DNA from: Confluentibacter sediminis
Lineage (GTDB): Bacteria > Bacteroidota > Bacteroidia > Flavobacteriales > Flavobacteriaceae
Direction of reading: 5' to 3'
NCBI RefSeq assembly: GCF_003258355.1
Contig: NZ_QKPO01000015.1
Span: forward strand, 82,210 to 146,209
Length of the DNA: 64,000 bases
A program made the translations under genes and the position numbers. This document shows, piece by piece, positions 16,912-26,287 of the stretch. Positions within the stretch are counted from its first letter, which is position 1, and every line of letters starts with the position of its first letter. Under the pieces are notes generated by a model. The model was not told the origin of the DNA, did not search any database, and saw nothing but the letters and a program-made list of their open reading frames with translations.

Positions 16912-19065
16912 ATGCTTAAAAAAAACCATTTCATATTATTGTTTTCGATTGTTTTTTGTAATTACATTTTTGCAAATGATGGATACAAATTGTGGCTAGA
17001 ATATAGTTATATAAAGAGTGAATCTTTAAGAAAAGATTATCTAAAAACTATTGGAAAATTAGTCCCATCAGGGCATTCTGAAACCATAAATATAGGATTA
17101 GAAGAGCTTAAAAGAGGATTTGGCAGCATGTTGGGGTCAGAGTTTTTATCTTCTAATAAGAATACCAAAAACACGTTAGTTTTTGGTTCCAAAGCCAATT
17201 TGGATAAAGATGTTCTAATTCAATTAGGCAATGCTTTTAATGAAATAAATGAAGAAGGTTTTATTATAAAATCTGTTGCTTTTAAAGGTAAAAACCATAT
17301 TATAATCACAGGAAAAACAGATGTTGGTGTTCTTTACGGGGTTTATAATTTTTTAAGATTGTTGCAAACAAATCAATCCATAGAAAAATTACATATCATT
17401 GATTCCCCAAAAATCAATTTACGTGTTTTAAATCATTGGGATAATTTGGACAGAACGGTAGAAAGGGGTTATGCTGGCTTCTCCATTTGGGATTGGCATC
17501 GTCTGCCTGATTATCTAGACCCTCGCTATACAGATTATGCTAGAGCAAATGCTTCTATAGGCCTTAATGGCACTGTTTTAAATAATGTCAATGCCAATGC
17601 TATTATTTTGACTCCTCAATACTTAGAAAAAGTAGAGGCCCTTGCCAATATTTTTAGACCTTATGGCATAAAAGTATATTTAACCGCTCGTTTTTCTGCT
17701 CCCATAGAAATTGGTGGTTTGGAAACTGCCGATCCGCTTGACTATAATGTTATAAATTGGTGGAAAGAAAAAACGAAAGAGATTTACCAAAGAATTCCCG
17801 ATTTTGGTGGGTTTTTAGTAAAAGCAAATTCTGAAGGCCAACCCGGACCACAAAATTATGATAGAAATCATGTTGATGGTGCCAATATGCTAGCAAATGC
17901 CCTTGAGCCATTTGGAGGCATTGTGATGTGGAGAGCTTTTGTATATTCTGAACATGATGCATCTGATAGAGCGAAACAAGCCTACACGGAGTTTGTACCC
18001 TATGATGGTCAATTTAAAGATAATGTCATTATTCAAGTAAAAAATGGCGCTATAGATTTTCAACCGCGAGAACCATTTCACCCCATGTTTGGAGCTATGC
18101 CAAAAACGCCATTAATGATGGAGTTTCAAATTACACAAGAGTATTTAGGCTTTAGCACGCATTCCATATTTTTGCCTAAGCTTTATGAGGAAACATTACA
18201 TGCAGACACCTATAGAAAAGGAAAAGGTTCAACAGTTGCTAAAGATATTGATGGCTCGTTAGACGGCAAAAGACTAACTGGCATCGCTGGTGTTAGTAAT
18301 ATAGGAAATGATATTAATTGGACAGGAAACTCCTTATTACAAGCCAATTGGTATGGATTTGGCAGACTCGCTTGGAATCCATATTTGAGTGCTGAGACTA
18401 TTGCAGATGAATGGCTAAAACAAACATTCTCCAATAACGAAACCTTTATTAAACCAATAAAACAGATGATGCTGGACTCTAGAGAAGCTGTCGTTAATTA
18501 TATGACGCCTTTAGGTTTGCATCATATTATGGATACTGGGCACCACTATGGTCCCGGGCCTTGGGTCTCTAATCTTTCAAGGCCTGAATGGAATCCTGTA
18601 TATTACCATAAGGCAGATTCTCTAGGCATTGGTTTTGATAGAACGCCTACAGGAAGTAATGCCACAGCACAATATGCTCCTGAAGTTGCTAACGTCTTTA
18701 ATGATTTAAAATCTATTCCAGAACAAGATTTATTATGGTTTCATCATGTCCCTTGGGATTATAAATTAAAAAATGGCAAAACACTTTGGAATGGTATGGC
18801 TTTGAAATACCAAGAAGGTGTTGACCAAGTAGCATCTATGATAAAAACTTGGGATAAAATGGAAAATTATGTAGATGTCGAAAGATTTAATAACATAAAA
18901 ATGTTATTGAACATTCAATATAAAGAAGCCAAATGGTGGCGTGATGCTTGTTTATTATATTTTCAACAATTTTCTGGTATGCCTTTACCAGAAGACGTAG
19001 AAAAACCAACGCAAACCTTAGACTATTTTCAATCATTAAAATTTCCTTTCGCTCCGGGTAATTAA
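16912..19065 (+). CDS. GH67 alpha-glucuronidase
   Basis: 717 residues with a Sec signal peptide (about 1-22, FCNYIFA-ND). It follows the GH67 plan: an N-terminal domain with TGKTDVGVLYGVYNFLRLL, the central barrel from about 150 (SPKINLRVLNHWDNLD, GYAGFSIWDW), and the C-terminal helical domain. Conserved catalytic-region motifs are FLVKANSEGQPGPQ (Glu308), GGIVMWRAFVY, VPYDGQF and DFQPREPF (Glu387). The enzyme cuts 4-O-methyl-glucuronic acid from the non-reducing end of xylo-oligosaccharides. It is first in an operon with GH10, the GPH transporter and GH43. A poor -7 box TATCTTTC (16893-16900) precedes the ATG. The signal peptide without lipobox indicates the periplasm. Confidence 0.96.
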   Translation: MLKKNHFILLFSIVFCNYIFANDGYKLWLEYSYIKSESLRKDYLKTIGKLVPSGHSETINIGLEELKRGFGSMLGSEFLSSNKNTKNTLVFGSKANLDKDVLIQLGNAFNEINEEGFIIKSVAFKGKNHIIITGKTDVGVLYGVYNFLRLLQTNQSIEKLHIIDSPKINLRVLNHWDNLDRTVERGYAGFSIWDWHRLPDYLDPRYTDYARANASIGLNGTVLNNVNANAIILTPQYLEKVEALANIFRPYGIKVYLTARFSAPIEIGGLETADPLDYNVINWWKEKTKEIYQRIPDFGGFLVKANSEGQPGPQNYDRNHVDGANMLANALEPFGGIVMWRAFVYSEHDASDRAKQAYTEFVPYDGQFKDNVIIQVKNGAIDFQPREPFHPMFGAMPKTPLMMEFQITQEYLGFSTHSIFLPKLYEETLHADTYRKGKGSTVAKDIDGSLDGKRLTGIAGVSNIGNDINWTGNSLLQANWYGFGRLAWNPYLSAETIADEWLKQTFSNNETFIKPIKQMMLDSREAVVNYMTPLGLHHIMDTGHHYGPGPWVSNLSRPEWNPVYYHKADSLGIGFDRTPTGSNATAQYAPEVANVFNDLKSIPEQDLLWFHHVPWDYKLKNGKTLWNGMALKYQEGVDQVASMIKTWDKMENYVDVERFNNIKMLLNIQYKEAKWWRDACLLYFQQFSGMPLPEDVEKPTQTLDYFQSLKFPFAPGN

Positions 19066-19101
19066 AGACTTAAAAAAACAACTAAACTATATAAACAAAT
19101 C

Positions 19102-20244
19102 ATGAAGATAAAACAACAATTCCTATTTTTTACAGCACTGCTCATATTAGTCATTGGTTGTAAAACCAATGAAGTAGAACCTAAAAAACCTGCGATCACC
19201 CTTAGAAATGTTTATGAAGACGCCTTTTATATTGGCACCGCTATTAATAAATTTCAAATAGATGAAAGCGATTCTGTAATGGCAGGTATCGTCGGTAGAG
19301 AATTTAGTAGTATTACTGCCGAAAATGAAATGAAGTCGATGCAAATTCATCCAACAAAAGACTCTTTTAATTATGAATATCCAGACAAATTTGTAGCTCT
19401 TGGCGAAAAATACAATATGTTCATACATGGGCACACATTAGTTTGGCACAGTCAATTATCTTCATGGATAAGAAGCATAAAAGACAGTACAGAAATGGCC
19501 GAAGCCCTTAAAAACCATATCCAAACAATTGTTGGTAGATATAAAGGCAGAGTGAATTCTTGGGATGTTGTAAATGAAGCCTTAAATGAAGATGGTACCT
19601 TAAGGCAATCCGTTTTCTTAAACACTATGGGAGAGGATTATTTAGCTTTAGCTTTTAAATGGACATCCGAAACTGATCCTAAAGCAGATTTATATTATAA
19701 CGATTACAACATGGCTAATGCGGAAAAAAGGAAAGGCGCCATAAAAATGGTTAAAAATATTATAGATAAAGGCATTAAAGTTGATGGTATTGGTATGCAG
19801 GGGCATTGGCATTTAAATACGCCTTCTCTTGAAGATATTGAACAAAGTATTTTAGATTACTCGGCTCTAGGTGTTAAAGTTGCGATTACAGAGCTTGACA
19901 TAAGTGTGCTACCAAATCCTGATGAATTAGTAGGTGCTGACATTGCTCAAAACTTTCAAAATAGTGAAGTAATGAATCCGTATACAAAAGGCTTACCAGA
20001 TTCTATCCAAGTAAAACTAGCCAACCGTTATAAAGACATTTTTAAAATATTTTTAAAGCATAAAGATAAAATCAGTAGAGTTACATTTTGGGGTGTAAGC
20101 GATGGGCAATCTTGGCTTAATGGCTTCCCAGTTAGAGGAAGAACTAATTATCCTTTGCTTTTTGATAGGCAACTAAAACCAAAAAGTGCCTATGATAGTA
20201 TTATTGCATTAAAACTAAGAGAAGATAAACAACTAACTAAATAA
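19102..20244 (+). CDS. GH10 endo-1,4-beta-xylanase, lipoprotein
   Basis: 380 residues. The signal peptide MKIKQQFLFFTALLILVIGC has lipobox VIGC. The GH10 barrel spans about 35-375, with HGHTLVWHSQLSSWI (substrate binding), SWDVVNEALNEDG (acid/base Glu159) and VAITELDIS (nucleophile Glu264). A Trp-rich end VTFWGVSDGQSWLNGFP follows. It cleaves the xylan backbone internally. Anchoring in the outer membrane is inferred from the lipobox. The residues after Cys (KTNEVE) are partly acidic, so surface display is possible but not certain. It lies 36 bases after GH67 and 4 bases before the transporter gene. Single-domain enzyme, with no carbohydrate-binding module. Confidence 0.97.
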   Translation: MKIKQQFLFFTALLILVIGCKTNEVEPKKPAITLRNVYEDAFYIGTAINKFQIDESDSVMAGIVGREFSSITAENEMKSMQIHPTKDSFNYEYPDKFVALGEKYNMFIHGHTLVWHSQLSSWIRSIKDSTEMAEALKNHIQTIVGRYKGRVNSWDVVNEALNEDGTLRQSVFLNTMGEDYLALAFKWTSETDPKADLYYNDYNMANAEKRKGAIKMVKNIIDKGIKVDGIGMQGHWHLNTPSLEDIEQSILDYSALGVKVAITELDISVLPNPDELVGADIAQNFQNSEVMNPYTKGLPDSIQVKLANRYKDIFKIFLKHKDKISRVTFWGVSDGQSWLNGFPVRGRTNYPLLFDRQLKPKSAYDSIIALKLREDKQLTK

Positions 20245-20248
20245 GCAC

Positions 20249-21685
20249 ATGAGTACAGATTCACACAAACTATCCATAAAAGAAAAAATTGGATATAGTC
20301 TAGGAGACCTCGCAGCAAACTTGGTGTTCCAAACATTGGTTACCTATTTAGCCTATTTCTATACAGATATATATGGACTTAAAGCTCATGACGCCTCTGC
20401 AGTAACATTAGTTGTAGGGCTTATAGCCGCCTTTGCTTTTAATCCTATTATGGGCATGATAGCCGATAGGACATCTACCAAATGGGGTAAGTTTAGGCCT
20501 TGGATCTTGTGGACAGCCATACCATTAGGAGTGGCATCAATGCTTGCCTTTAGCACTCCTGATTTTGCTTATAAAGGGAAGGTTATCTATGCGGTAATTA
20601 CCTATACTCTCCTGCTTTTATTATATGCTGCAAACAATTTACCATATTCTGCGTTAAGTGGTGTTATTACAGGTGATATGAAAGAACGAAACAGCTTATC
20701 TGCTTACCGTTTTATAGCTGTTATGGGTGCTCAATTTTTCGTTCAAGTATTCATGTACGATTTTATTTTGAAAGCTGGAAATGGCAATAAAGCCGCAGGT
20801 ATGGAAACCGTAATGACTTGGCTAGCCATAATAGGCACTGTTATGCTACTGATTACATTTTTCACAACAAAAGAACGCGTTGTGCCTAATCTGGATCAAA
20901 AATCAAGTATAAAAGAAGATTTAGGTGATTTAATAAAAAACAAACCTTGGGTTATCATGTTAACCCTAACAACGCTAGTCTTTGTAACATTAGCAATGAA
21001 AGGTGGTTCTTATGTATATTACTTTGAAAATTATGTAGATCAAAATGCATTAAACTCCTTCTTAAACCCTTTAAAAAGTTTCTTACCAACTTTCGAAAAT
21101 GAAACATCTTTAGGATTAGGTGTTTTTAATGGAGGTGGGATTCTTATTGGCTTAATAGGTATTGCACTTTCTAAAAGATTGGCAGATAAATATGGCAAAC
21201 GAAACGTTTTTGGAGCATCTTTATTTATTTCAACACTGTTTATCATTGCCTTTTATTTTTATCCTCCTAAAGCAATCGAAATAATTTTTATTTCTCAAAT
21301 TTTACACATGTTTTTCTATGGAATTAGTACCCCTATTTTATGGGCGATGATAGCAGATGTAGCCGATTACTCTGAATGGAAAAACAATCGTCGCGCTACG
21401 GCTATTATCTTTTCTGCCATGATGGTAGGTTTAAAAGGAGGCTTGAGTATAGGTAGTGCTTTAGTTTCATGGCTATTAGGCGCATATGGATACATTACTA
21501 AAGAAGCTGCTGTTGCAGGTATACCCATCATACAACCAGAATCTGCCATACAAGGAACTAGGTTACTTGTAAGCATTTTTCCAGCCATCCCATTTTTAAT
21601 TGGAGTTGGATTGTTGTTTTTCTATGAAATTAACAAAAAAATGGAGACTCAAATAGAAGCTGATTTAAAAATTAGGAGATTATAA
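20249..21685 (+). CDS. GPH/MFS-type oligosaccharide transporter (XynT/MelB-like)
   Basis: 478 residues with about 12 membrane segments and no signal peptide. The start KLSIKEKIGYSLGDLAANLVFQ and the loop MGMIADRTSTKWGKFRPWILW are hallmark motifs of glycoside-pentoside-hexuronide cation symporters. A second half begins near KPWVIML. Family members carry xylosides, melibiose or glucuronides with sodium or protons. Its place between GH10 and a cytoplasmic GH43 points to xylo-oligosaccharides as cargo (inference). An insertion of about 30 residues around FLNPLKSFLPTFE lies in a loop of the second half. The start ATG is 4 bases behind the GH10 stop. Confidence 0.93.
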   Translation: MSTDSHKLSIKEKIGYSLGDLAANLVFQTLVTYLAYFYTDIYGLKAHDASAVTLVVGLIAAFAFNPIMGMIADRTSTKWGKFRPWILWTAIPLGVASMLAFSTPDFAYKGKVIYAVITYTLLLLLYAANNLPYSALSGVITGDMKERNSLSAYRFIAVMGAQFFVQVFMYDFILKAGNGNKAAGMETVMTWLAIIGTVMLLITFFTTKERVVPNLDQKSSIKEDLGDLIKNKPWVIMLTLTTLVFVTLAMKGGSYVYYFENYVDQNALNSFLNPLKSFLPTFENETSLGLGVFNGGGILIGLIGIALSKRLADKYGKRNVFGASLFISTLFIIAFYFYPPKAIEIIFISQILHMFFYGISTPILWAMIADVADYSEWKNNRRATAIIFSAMMVGLKGGLSIGSALVSWLLGAYGYITKEAAVAGIPIIQPESAIQGTRLLVSIFPAIPFLIGVGLLFFYEINKKMETQIEADLKIRRL

Positions 21686-21706
21686 TAAATAAAACAATAA
21701 ATAATA

Positions 21707-22744
21707 ATGCCAGAAGAAGCAATTGATCACATTGATTTTGAAATTTTAAATAAAAAAGCTATTTCGCAGCCTTTAGTGAAGCACATATATACTGCTGATC
21801 CATCGGCTCATGTTTTTAATGGAAAAATTTATATATATCCCTCCCATGATATAGATGCAGGAGAAGCATTTGATGACTTAGGAAGTCATTTTGCCATGGA
21901 GGATTACCATGTCATATCTATGGAAAGTATTAATAGTGATGCTGTAGATAATGGCTTAGCATTACATGTAAATGATGTGCCTTGGGCAGAAAAACAAATG
22001 TGGGCTCCTGATGCTGCACATAAAGATGGAAAATATTATTTATTTTTTCCAGCAAAAGGATATGATGGTATTTTTAGAATAGGAGTCGCAGTAAGTAACT
22101 CTCCAGTAGGTTCATTTATCCCACAACCTGAGGCAATAAAAGGAAGTTTTTCAATAGACCCTGCTGTTTTTGAAGATGAAGATGGAAGTTATTATATGTA
22201 TTTTGGAGGTCTCTGGGGCGGACAATTACAACGTTGGAGAACCGGAATATTTAATGCAGAGCATCCAGATAGTCCAACTGCACATCTTCCTGAAAACAAT
22301 GAACCTGCTTTAAATGCAAAAGTAGTCAAAATGACGAATGATTTATTGGAGTTTTCCGAAAACCCAAGAGACGTAGTTATTTTAGACGAAAACGGAAATC
22401 CCTTATTGGCGGGAGATAATGAAAGACGTTTTTTTGAAGGTCCCTGGTTACACAAATACAATGGGAAATATTATTTTTCGTATTCTACAGGAGATACTCA
22501 CTTTATTTGTTACGCCATTGGAGATAGTCCTTATGGGCCTTTTACTTACCAAGGGAAAATTTTAAATCCTGTGGTTGGTTGGACGTCCCATCATTCCATT
22601 TGTGAGGTTGACAATAAATGGTATTTATTTTATCATGACTCAAGCCTTTCTAAAGGGGTAACTCATTTGAGATCCATTAAAGTTGCAGAAATCACTTATA
22701 ATGAAGACGGTACTATCAACACTTTAACTCCTTATAAGGATTAA
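21707..22744 (+). CDS. GH43 beta-xylosidase / arabinofuranosidase, cytoplasmic
   Basis: 345 residues without signal peptide, so it probably acts in the cytoplasm on imported oligosaccharides. It is a five-bladed propeller with the three acidic GH43 residues: Asp31 in IYTADPSAHVFNGK (base), Asp151 in SFSIDPAVFEDEDG (pKa modulator) and Glu244 in RRFFEGPWLHKYNG (acid). SYSTGDTHFICYAIGDSPYGPF is a typical late blade. No accessory C-terminal domain is present. It is the last gene of the GH67-GH10-transporter-GH43 operon and ends in a very strong terminator. Xylosidase or arabinofuranosidase activity cannot be distinguished by eye. Confidence 0.93.
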   Translation: MPEEAIDHIDFEILNKKAISQPLVKHIYTADPSAHVFNGKIYIYPSHDIDAGEAFDDLGSHFAMEDYHVISMESINSDAVDNGLALHVNDVPWAEKQMWAPDAAHKDGKYYLFFPAKGYDGIFRIGVAVSNSPVGSFIPQPEAIKGSFSIDPAVFEDEDGSYYMYFGGLWGGQLQRWRTGIFNAEHPDSPTAHLPENNEPALNAKVVKMTNDLLEFSENPRDVVILDENGNPLLAGDNERRFFEGPWLHKYNGKYYFSYSTGDTHFICYAIGDSPYGPFTYQGKILNPVVGWTSHHSICEVDNKWYLFYHDSSLSKGVTHLRSIKVAEITYNEDGTINTLTPYKD

Positions 22745-22762
22745 ATTCAACAGATTTAATAT

Positions 22763-22801
22763 AAACAAAGAACACCCTCCATTGAGGGTGTTCTTTGTTT
22801 A
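22763..22801. terminator. Strong bidirectional terminator
   Basis: A 17-bp perfect stem, from AAACAAAGAACACCCTC to GAGGGTGTTCTTTGTTT with loop CATT, sits between the convergent GH43 and FG-GAP genes. Confidence 0.93.
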
Positions 22802-22818
22802 TAGCCTACTGTAGAGAA

Positions 22819-25800
22819 TTAAGATTTTAAACACTCAATAAATTGCAAATAATCATTGTTTTTAGCCGCAATAATGTATGATTTATTACCTACTTTTATG
22901 GTAGCCATCTCCTTTACATCACCAGGCACAAAGAAACCACTTTTAGTTACTGGAACAGCTTTGAAATCACCTTTTCCGTTTCCTTTTAGAAAAAGACCAT
23001 AGCCTGCATCATTTCGAGGAGTTTCTACTTCCGAAACATATAAATTTCCTGCTATTAAAGCATCTAAATATCCATCTTTATCATAATCATCAATTAAAAT
23101 CTGATTGACACTTGATATTTGAGCCATATTAGGCAATTTATGAATGATAAATTTTCCGTTTTTATTTTCCAAATATATGCTTGCAAACGATTTAACTTGA
23201 TAGTGTAATGAATTTTCTAAATCCCTTTTTGAATACACATCTACTAAAGAGGCTTCTGCAAACGTTTCATAATTTTTAAATTTTTCTTTAATTGAGGGGA
23301 TTTGTTGAGAAGAACAACCCCTTCCTCTTACTGGATATTGTACCCCTTCATTATAATAACTTAAAACAATATCATTTTTATTGTTCCTGTCAAAATCATT
23401 TACATAAATATCAAAAGTTTCATTTTCCTTAGCTTTATACTTATAGTTTAAACCGTTATTTCCTAGTATGTAATCCATATCGCCGTCATTATCAAAATCA
23501 CCTTGATTGATGCTCCACCACCAACCAGCTGAGTCTTTATTGAGTCCCATATCTTCTGATACTTCTTTAAAACCATTTTTAACATTTTTAAAGACACGAA
23601 TGGGCATCCATTCTCCAACTATAATAATATCTTGCCAAGTATCATTATCTATATCTGTAATAATTGCACTTGTTGCCATTCCCAAATCCTTAAAAACTTC
23701 AGGAGAAAGTATGTTGAACTTTATAGTGTTTTTGTCACTCTTGTTAATTAACACAAAACTATCTGCTGGTAATGGATAATTTCCAGGAACTTGTCTTCCT
23801 AAAGTTAAAATATCTGGCTTTCCATCTTTATTAAAATCGGCCGAATAAGCTCTAGAACCACTTGAAATCATTTTAGGTAAAGCTTTGGTTGCTTTACTAA
23901 AATTCCCTTTACCATCATTTAAATACAATCGGTCTTGTAAACTTTCCGATTTCTTTTCGGTCAAAAATTCATAGCCTCCACTTACTACATATAAATCATT
24001 ATCTCCATCATTATCGATATCGATAATTAAGGCCCCTAAATCTTCTGAAACTTTATCTTCATCGAAAAAATTTTGTGTTTGCTTTTCGAAAGCTCCCTTA
24101 GTTGTTTGATAAAATAATTGACCTTCAAAACCAGATGATCCTCCAATAAAATAATCGTCTAAACCATCGTTATTTAAATCGCCCACAGCTAATGCAGGTC
24201 CAAATGAGGACATTTTATGTGGCAGTAAAACCTGCGTTTCAAAATCATCAAAGATGTTTTCTTCATGTTTATATTCTGGGAAAATTTCTGAAGTAGACGG
24301 AACTGTTGCAAACAAAACTTTATCATTTAATTGCTCATCGACAACATTCTTCACTACAGCATCCGTATACTTTAATTTTAATTTTTGATTGGCATTTACA
24401 TTACTTAGTTCTTGTATTTTACCATCGCCCCAAACTACTTTCAGTTTTTCAATAGTTTTAGATTGTCCTAATCCAAAATGCAATTCAGGAGCAACAGATG
24501 ATTGAAATCCACGACTTAATGTTAATTCCTGCACTTGAGTTTCATTCTCATTAGTAACATAAACCTTATTTCCAAGTCCGAATTTATTACCATCTTTACC
24601 TTCAAAATTTATTGATATATAATTTGTGTTTTCGGAGCTTTTATTTTCAAAAAATGTAGCAATATCATCAATATTATTAATTATTATTTCTAAATCACCA
24701 TCATTATCAAAATCTGCATAAGCAACACCATTGGAAAAGCCTTTCATTTCAATTCCCCATTTATCGTTAACCTTTTCAAAATTAAGATCTCCATGGTTTT
24801 TAAACATGAAGTTATCTATTTTTTCTGAGGGAATCCCTACGCTTTTCTCAAGAATAGATAGGTTCTTTCTTTCATGATCTAAACTTTTAAAATAATCATT
24901 ATGGTTTATTTCTTTACGCGTACCATTGGTTATATATAAATCCTTTTTTCCATCATTATCAAAATCAGCTAGCAATGGCCCCCAACTCCAGTCTGTTGAA
25001 GTGGTTCCTGTAATCCCAGACACATTCGTAAAATAAGGAACACCATCGTCAGTGTAAAGACCAGTATTAATCTGCATGACATTATTCATGTACTGATAAT
25101 GGAATCCAGCATCGACAACATCCCAAAATAATTGGGGATTCATACTTGCCATATTTGCTTTTTTCCGACGGTTATTATTAGCATCCATATCCACTTGAAA
25201 TATGTCCAAGTTCCCATCATTGTTTATATCGGCAATGTCTGCTCCCATCCCGTAAAATGCGGTATGTGGCGTTGCTTGTTTAGTTACTTCTTTAAAGGTG
25301 CCATCTTGATTATTAATGTAAAAATAGTCCGGTGTGCTAAAATCGTTGGATACATAAACATCATCCCAACCATCATTGTTTACATCACTTACAGTCGCGC
25401 TTAATGATAGCCCAAAAGCTTTTACACCTGCCTCGGTCGTTACATCTACAAACTTTCCATTATCATTCTTGTATAAATGATCTGATTCTATATCCTTCAC
25501 ATGATTCAAGGCATAGGTATAAACAACTACAGGTGCCGAAAATGGTGTTGGCGGATAATTAGCCACATACACATCTAAATCACCATCGTTATCATAATCA
25601 AAAAAGGTAGCTTGTACACTACTGCCTCTATCGCCTAGACCATATTCCTCAGCGCTCTCCGTAAAAGTTAAATCACCATTATTAATAAACAATTGGTTTT
25701 GCCTTGAGCCAGATTGACCGCTAACAGAGCAATAAATATCCAACAATCCATCATCATTAACATCTGCCATAGTTACACCAGTATACCATCTATTATCTCC

Positions 25801-26178
25801 CCCTACATTAGCTTTATCAGTAACATCTTCAAATTGAAGATTTCCTTTATTTAAGTATAATCTATTTTTAACTTGATTTCCAGTAAAATATATATCTATC
25901 AAACCATCATTATTTATATCACCAACAGCTACGCCACCACCCATGTATAAATAACCGTATGTGAAATAGTTTAAAGAATCACTTTCTGTTAGCGTATTAA
26001 TAAAATTGATTCCTGTCTTGGAAGTATCTAGTTTACTAAAAATTTTAGTATCGGTTAAAGTGGTATTCGATTCCTCTTTTTTAGAACAGTTTTGTAAGGT
26101 GCTTAAAGAAATGAACCCTAAACAAAGTCTGAAAAAAAACATAGACGACAGTAAATTATCTGATGTTATTGTTTTCAT
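22819..26178 (-). CDS. Large FG-GAP/VCBS-repeat and ASPIC/UnbV lipoprotein
   Basis: 1119 residues from the ATG at 26178. An ATG 81 bases further upstream would run through the hairpin behind susD and puts an extra hydrophobic stretch in front, so it is rejected. A hydrophobic leader ends in LQNC, an atypical lipobox. The mature start CSKKEES resembles the Lys plus acidic surface-export signal of Bacteroidota lipoproteins. At least ten repeats of the form VGDINNDGLIDIY, FDYDNDGDLDVY and DNDGKKDLY are spread over the length. These are calcium-binding DxDxDG loops of a beta-propeller. An ASPIC/UnbV-like part (ELHFGLGQSKTIEKLKVVWGDG) lies near residues 550-600. It follows susD on the same strand, so it probably belongs to the xylan capture system. 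Its exact role is unknown. Confidence 0.88.
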   Translation of the reverse strand: MKTITSDNLLSSMFFFRLCLGFISLSTLQNCSKKEESNTTLTDTKIFSKLDTSKTGINFINTLTESDSLNYFTYGYLYMGGGVAVGDINNDGLIDIYFTGNQVKNRLYLNKGNLQFEDVTDKANVGGDNRWYTGVTMADVNDDGLLDIYCSVSGQSGSRQNQLFINNGDLTFTESAEEYGLGDRGSSVQATFFDYDNDGDLDVYVANYPPTPFSAPVVVYTYALNHVKDIESDHLYKNDNGKFVDVTTEAGVKAFGLSLSATVSDVNNDGWDDVYVSNDFSTPDYFYINNQDGTFKEVTKQATPHTAFYGMGADIADINNDGNLDIFQVDMDANNNRRKKANMASMNPQLFWDVVDAGFHYQYMNNVMQINTGLYTDDGVPYFTNVSGITGTTSTDWSWGPLLADFDNDGKKDLYITNGTRKEINHNDYFKSLDHERKNLSILEKSVGIPSEKIDNFMFKNHGDLNFEKVNDKWGIEMKGFSNGVAYADFDNDGDLEIIINNIDDIATFFENKSSENTNYISINFEGKDGNKFGLGNKVYVTNENETQVQELTLSRGFQSSVAPELHFGLGQSKTIEKLKVVWGDGKIQELSNVNANQKLKLKYTDAVVKNVVDEQLNDKVLFATVPSTSEIFPEYKHEENIFDDFETQVLLPHKMSSFGPALAVGDLNNDGLDDYFIGGSSGFEGQLFYQTTKGAFEKQTQNFFDEDKVSEDLGALIIDIDNDGDNDLYVVSGGYEFLTEKKSESLQDRLYLNDGKGNFSKATKALPKMISSGSRAYSADFNKDGKPDILTLGRQVPGNYPLPADSFVLINKSDKNTIKFNILSPEVFKDLGMATSAIITDIDNDTWQDIIIVGEWMPIRVFKNVKNGFKEVSEDMGLNKDSAGWWWSINQGDFDNDGDMDYILGNNGLNYKYKAKENETFDIYVNDFDRNNKNDIVLSYYNEGVQYPVRGRGCSSQQIPSIKEKFKNYETFAEASLVDVYSKRDLENSLHYQVKSFASIYLENKNGKFIIHKLPNMAQISSVNQILIDDYDKDGYLDALIAGNLYVSEVETPRNDAGYGLFLKGNGKGDFKAVPVTKSGFFVPGDVKEMATIKVGNKSYIIAAKNNDYLQFIECLKS

Positions 26179-26215
26179 GATAGTAATTGCATTTGTGAAA
26201 AAATAAATGAAAGAT

Positions 26216-26244
26216 AAAAGCAGCGTATTATTTACGCTGCTTTT
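26216..26244 (-). terminator. Hairpin between SusD and FG-GAP genes
   Basis: The perfect 12-bp stem AAAAGCAGCGTA/TACGCTGCTTTT has a five-base loop. On the minus strand it is followed by ATC and no longer T-tract. It may act as a partial terminator or as an mRNA-stabilising structure that lowers expression of the downstream gene relative to susCD. Confidence 0.75.
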
Positions 26245-26287
26245 ATTAAACCAAATCAATATAAATTAACTAATAATATCCAAAATA

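Noticed and set aside
26179..26259. N-terminal extension of the FG-GAP lipoprotein
   Set aside because: It would start ahead of and run through the hairpin behind susD and would place a second hydrophobic segment before the lipoprotein signal.
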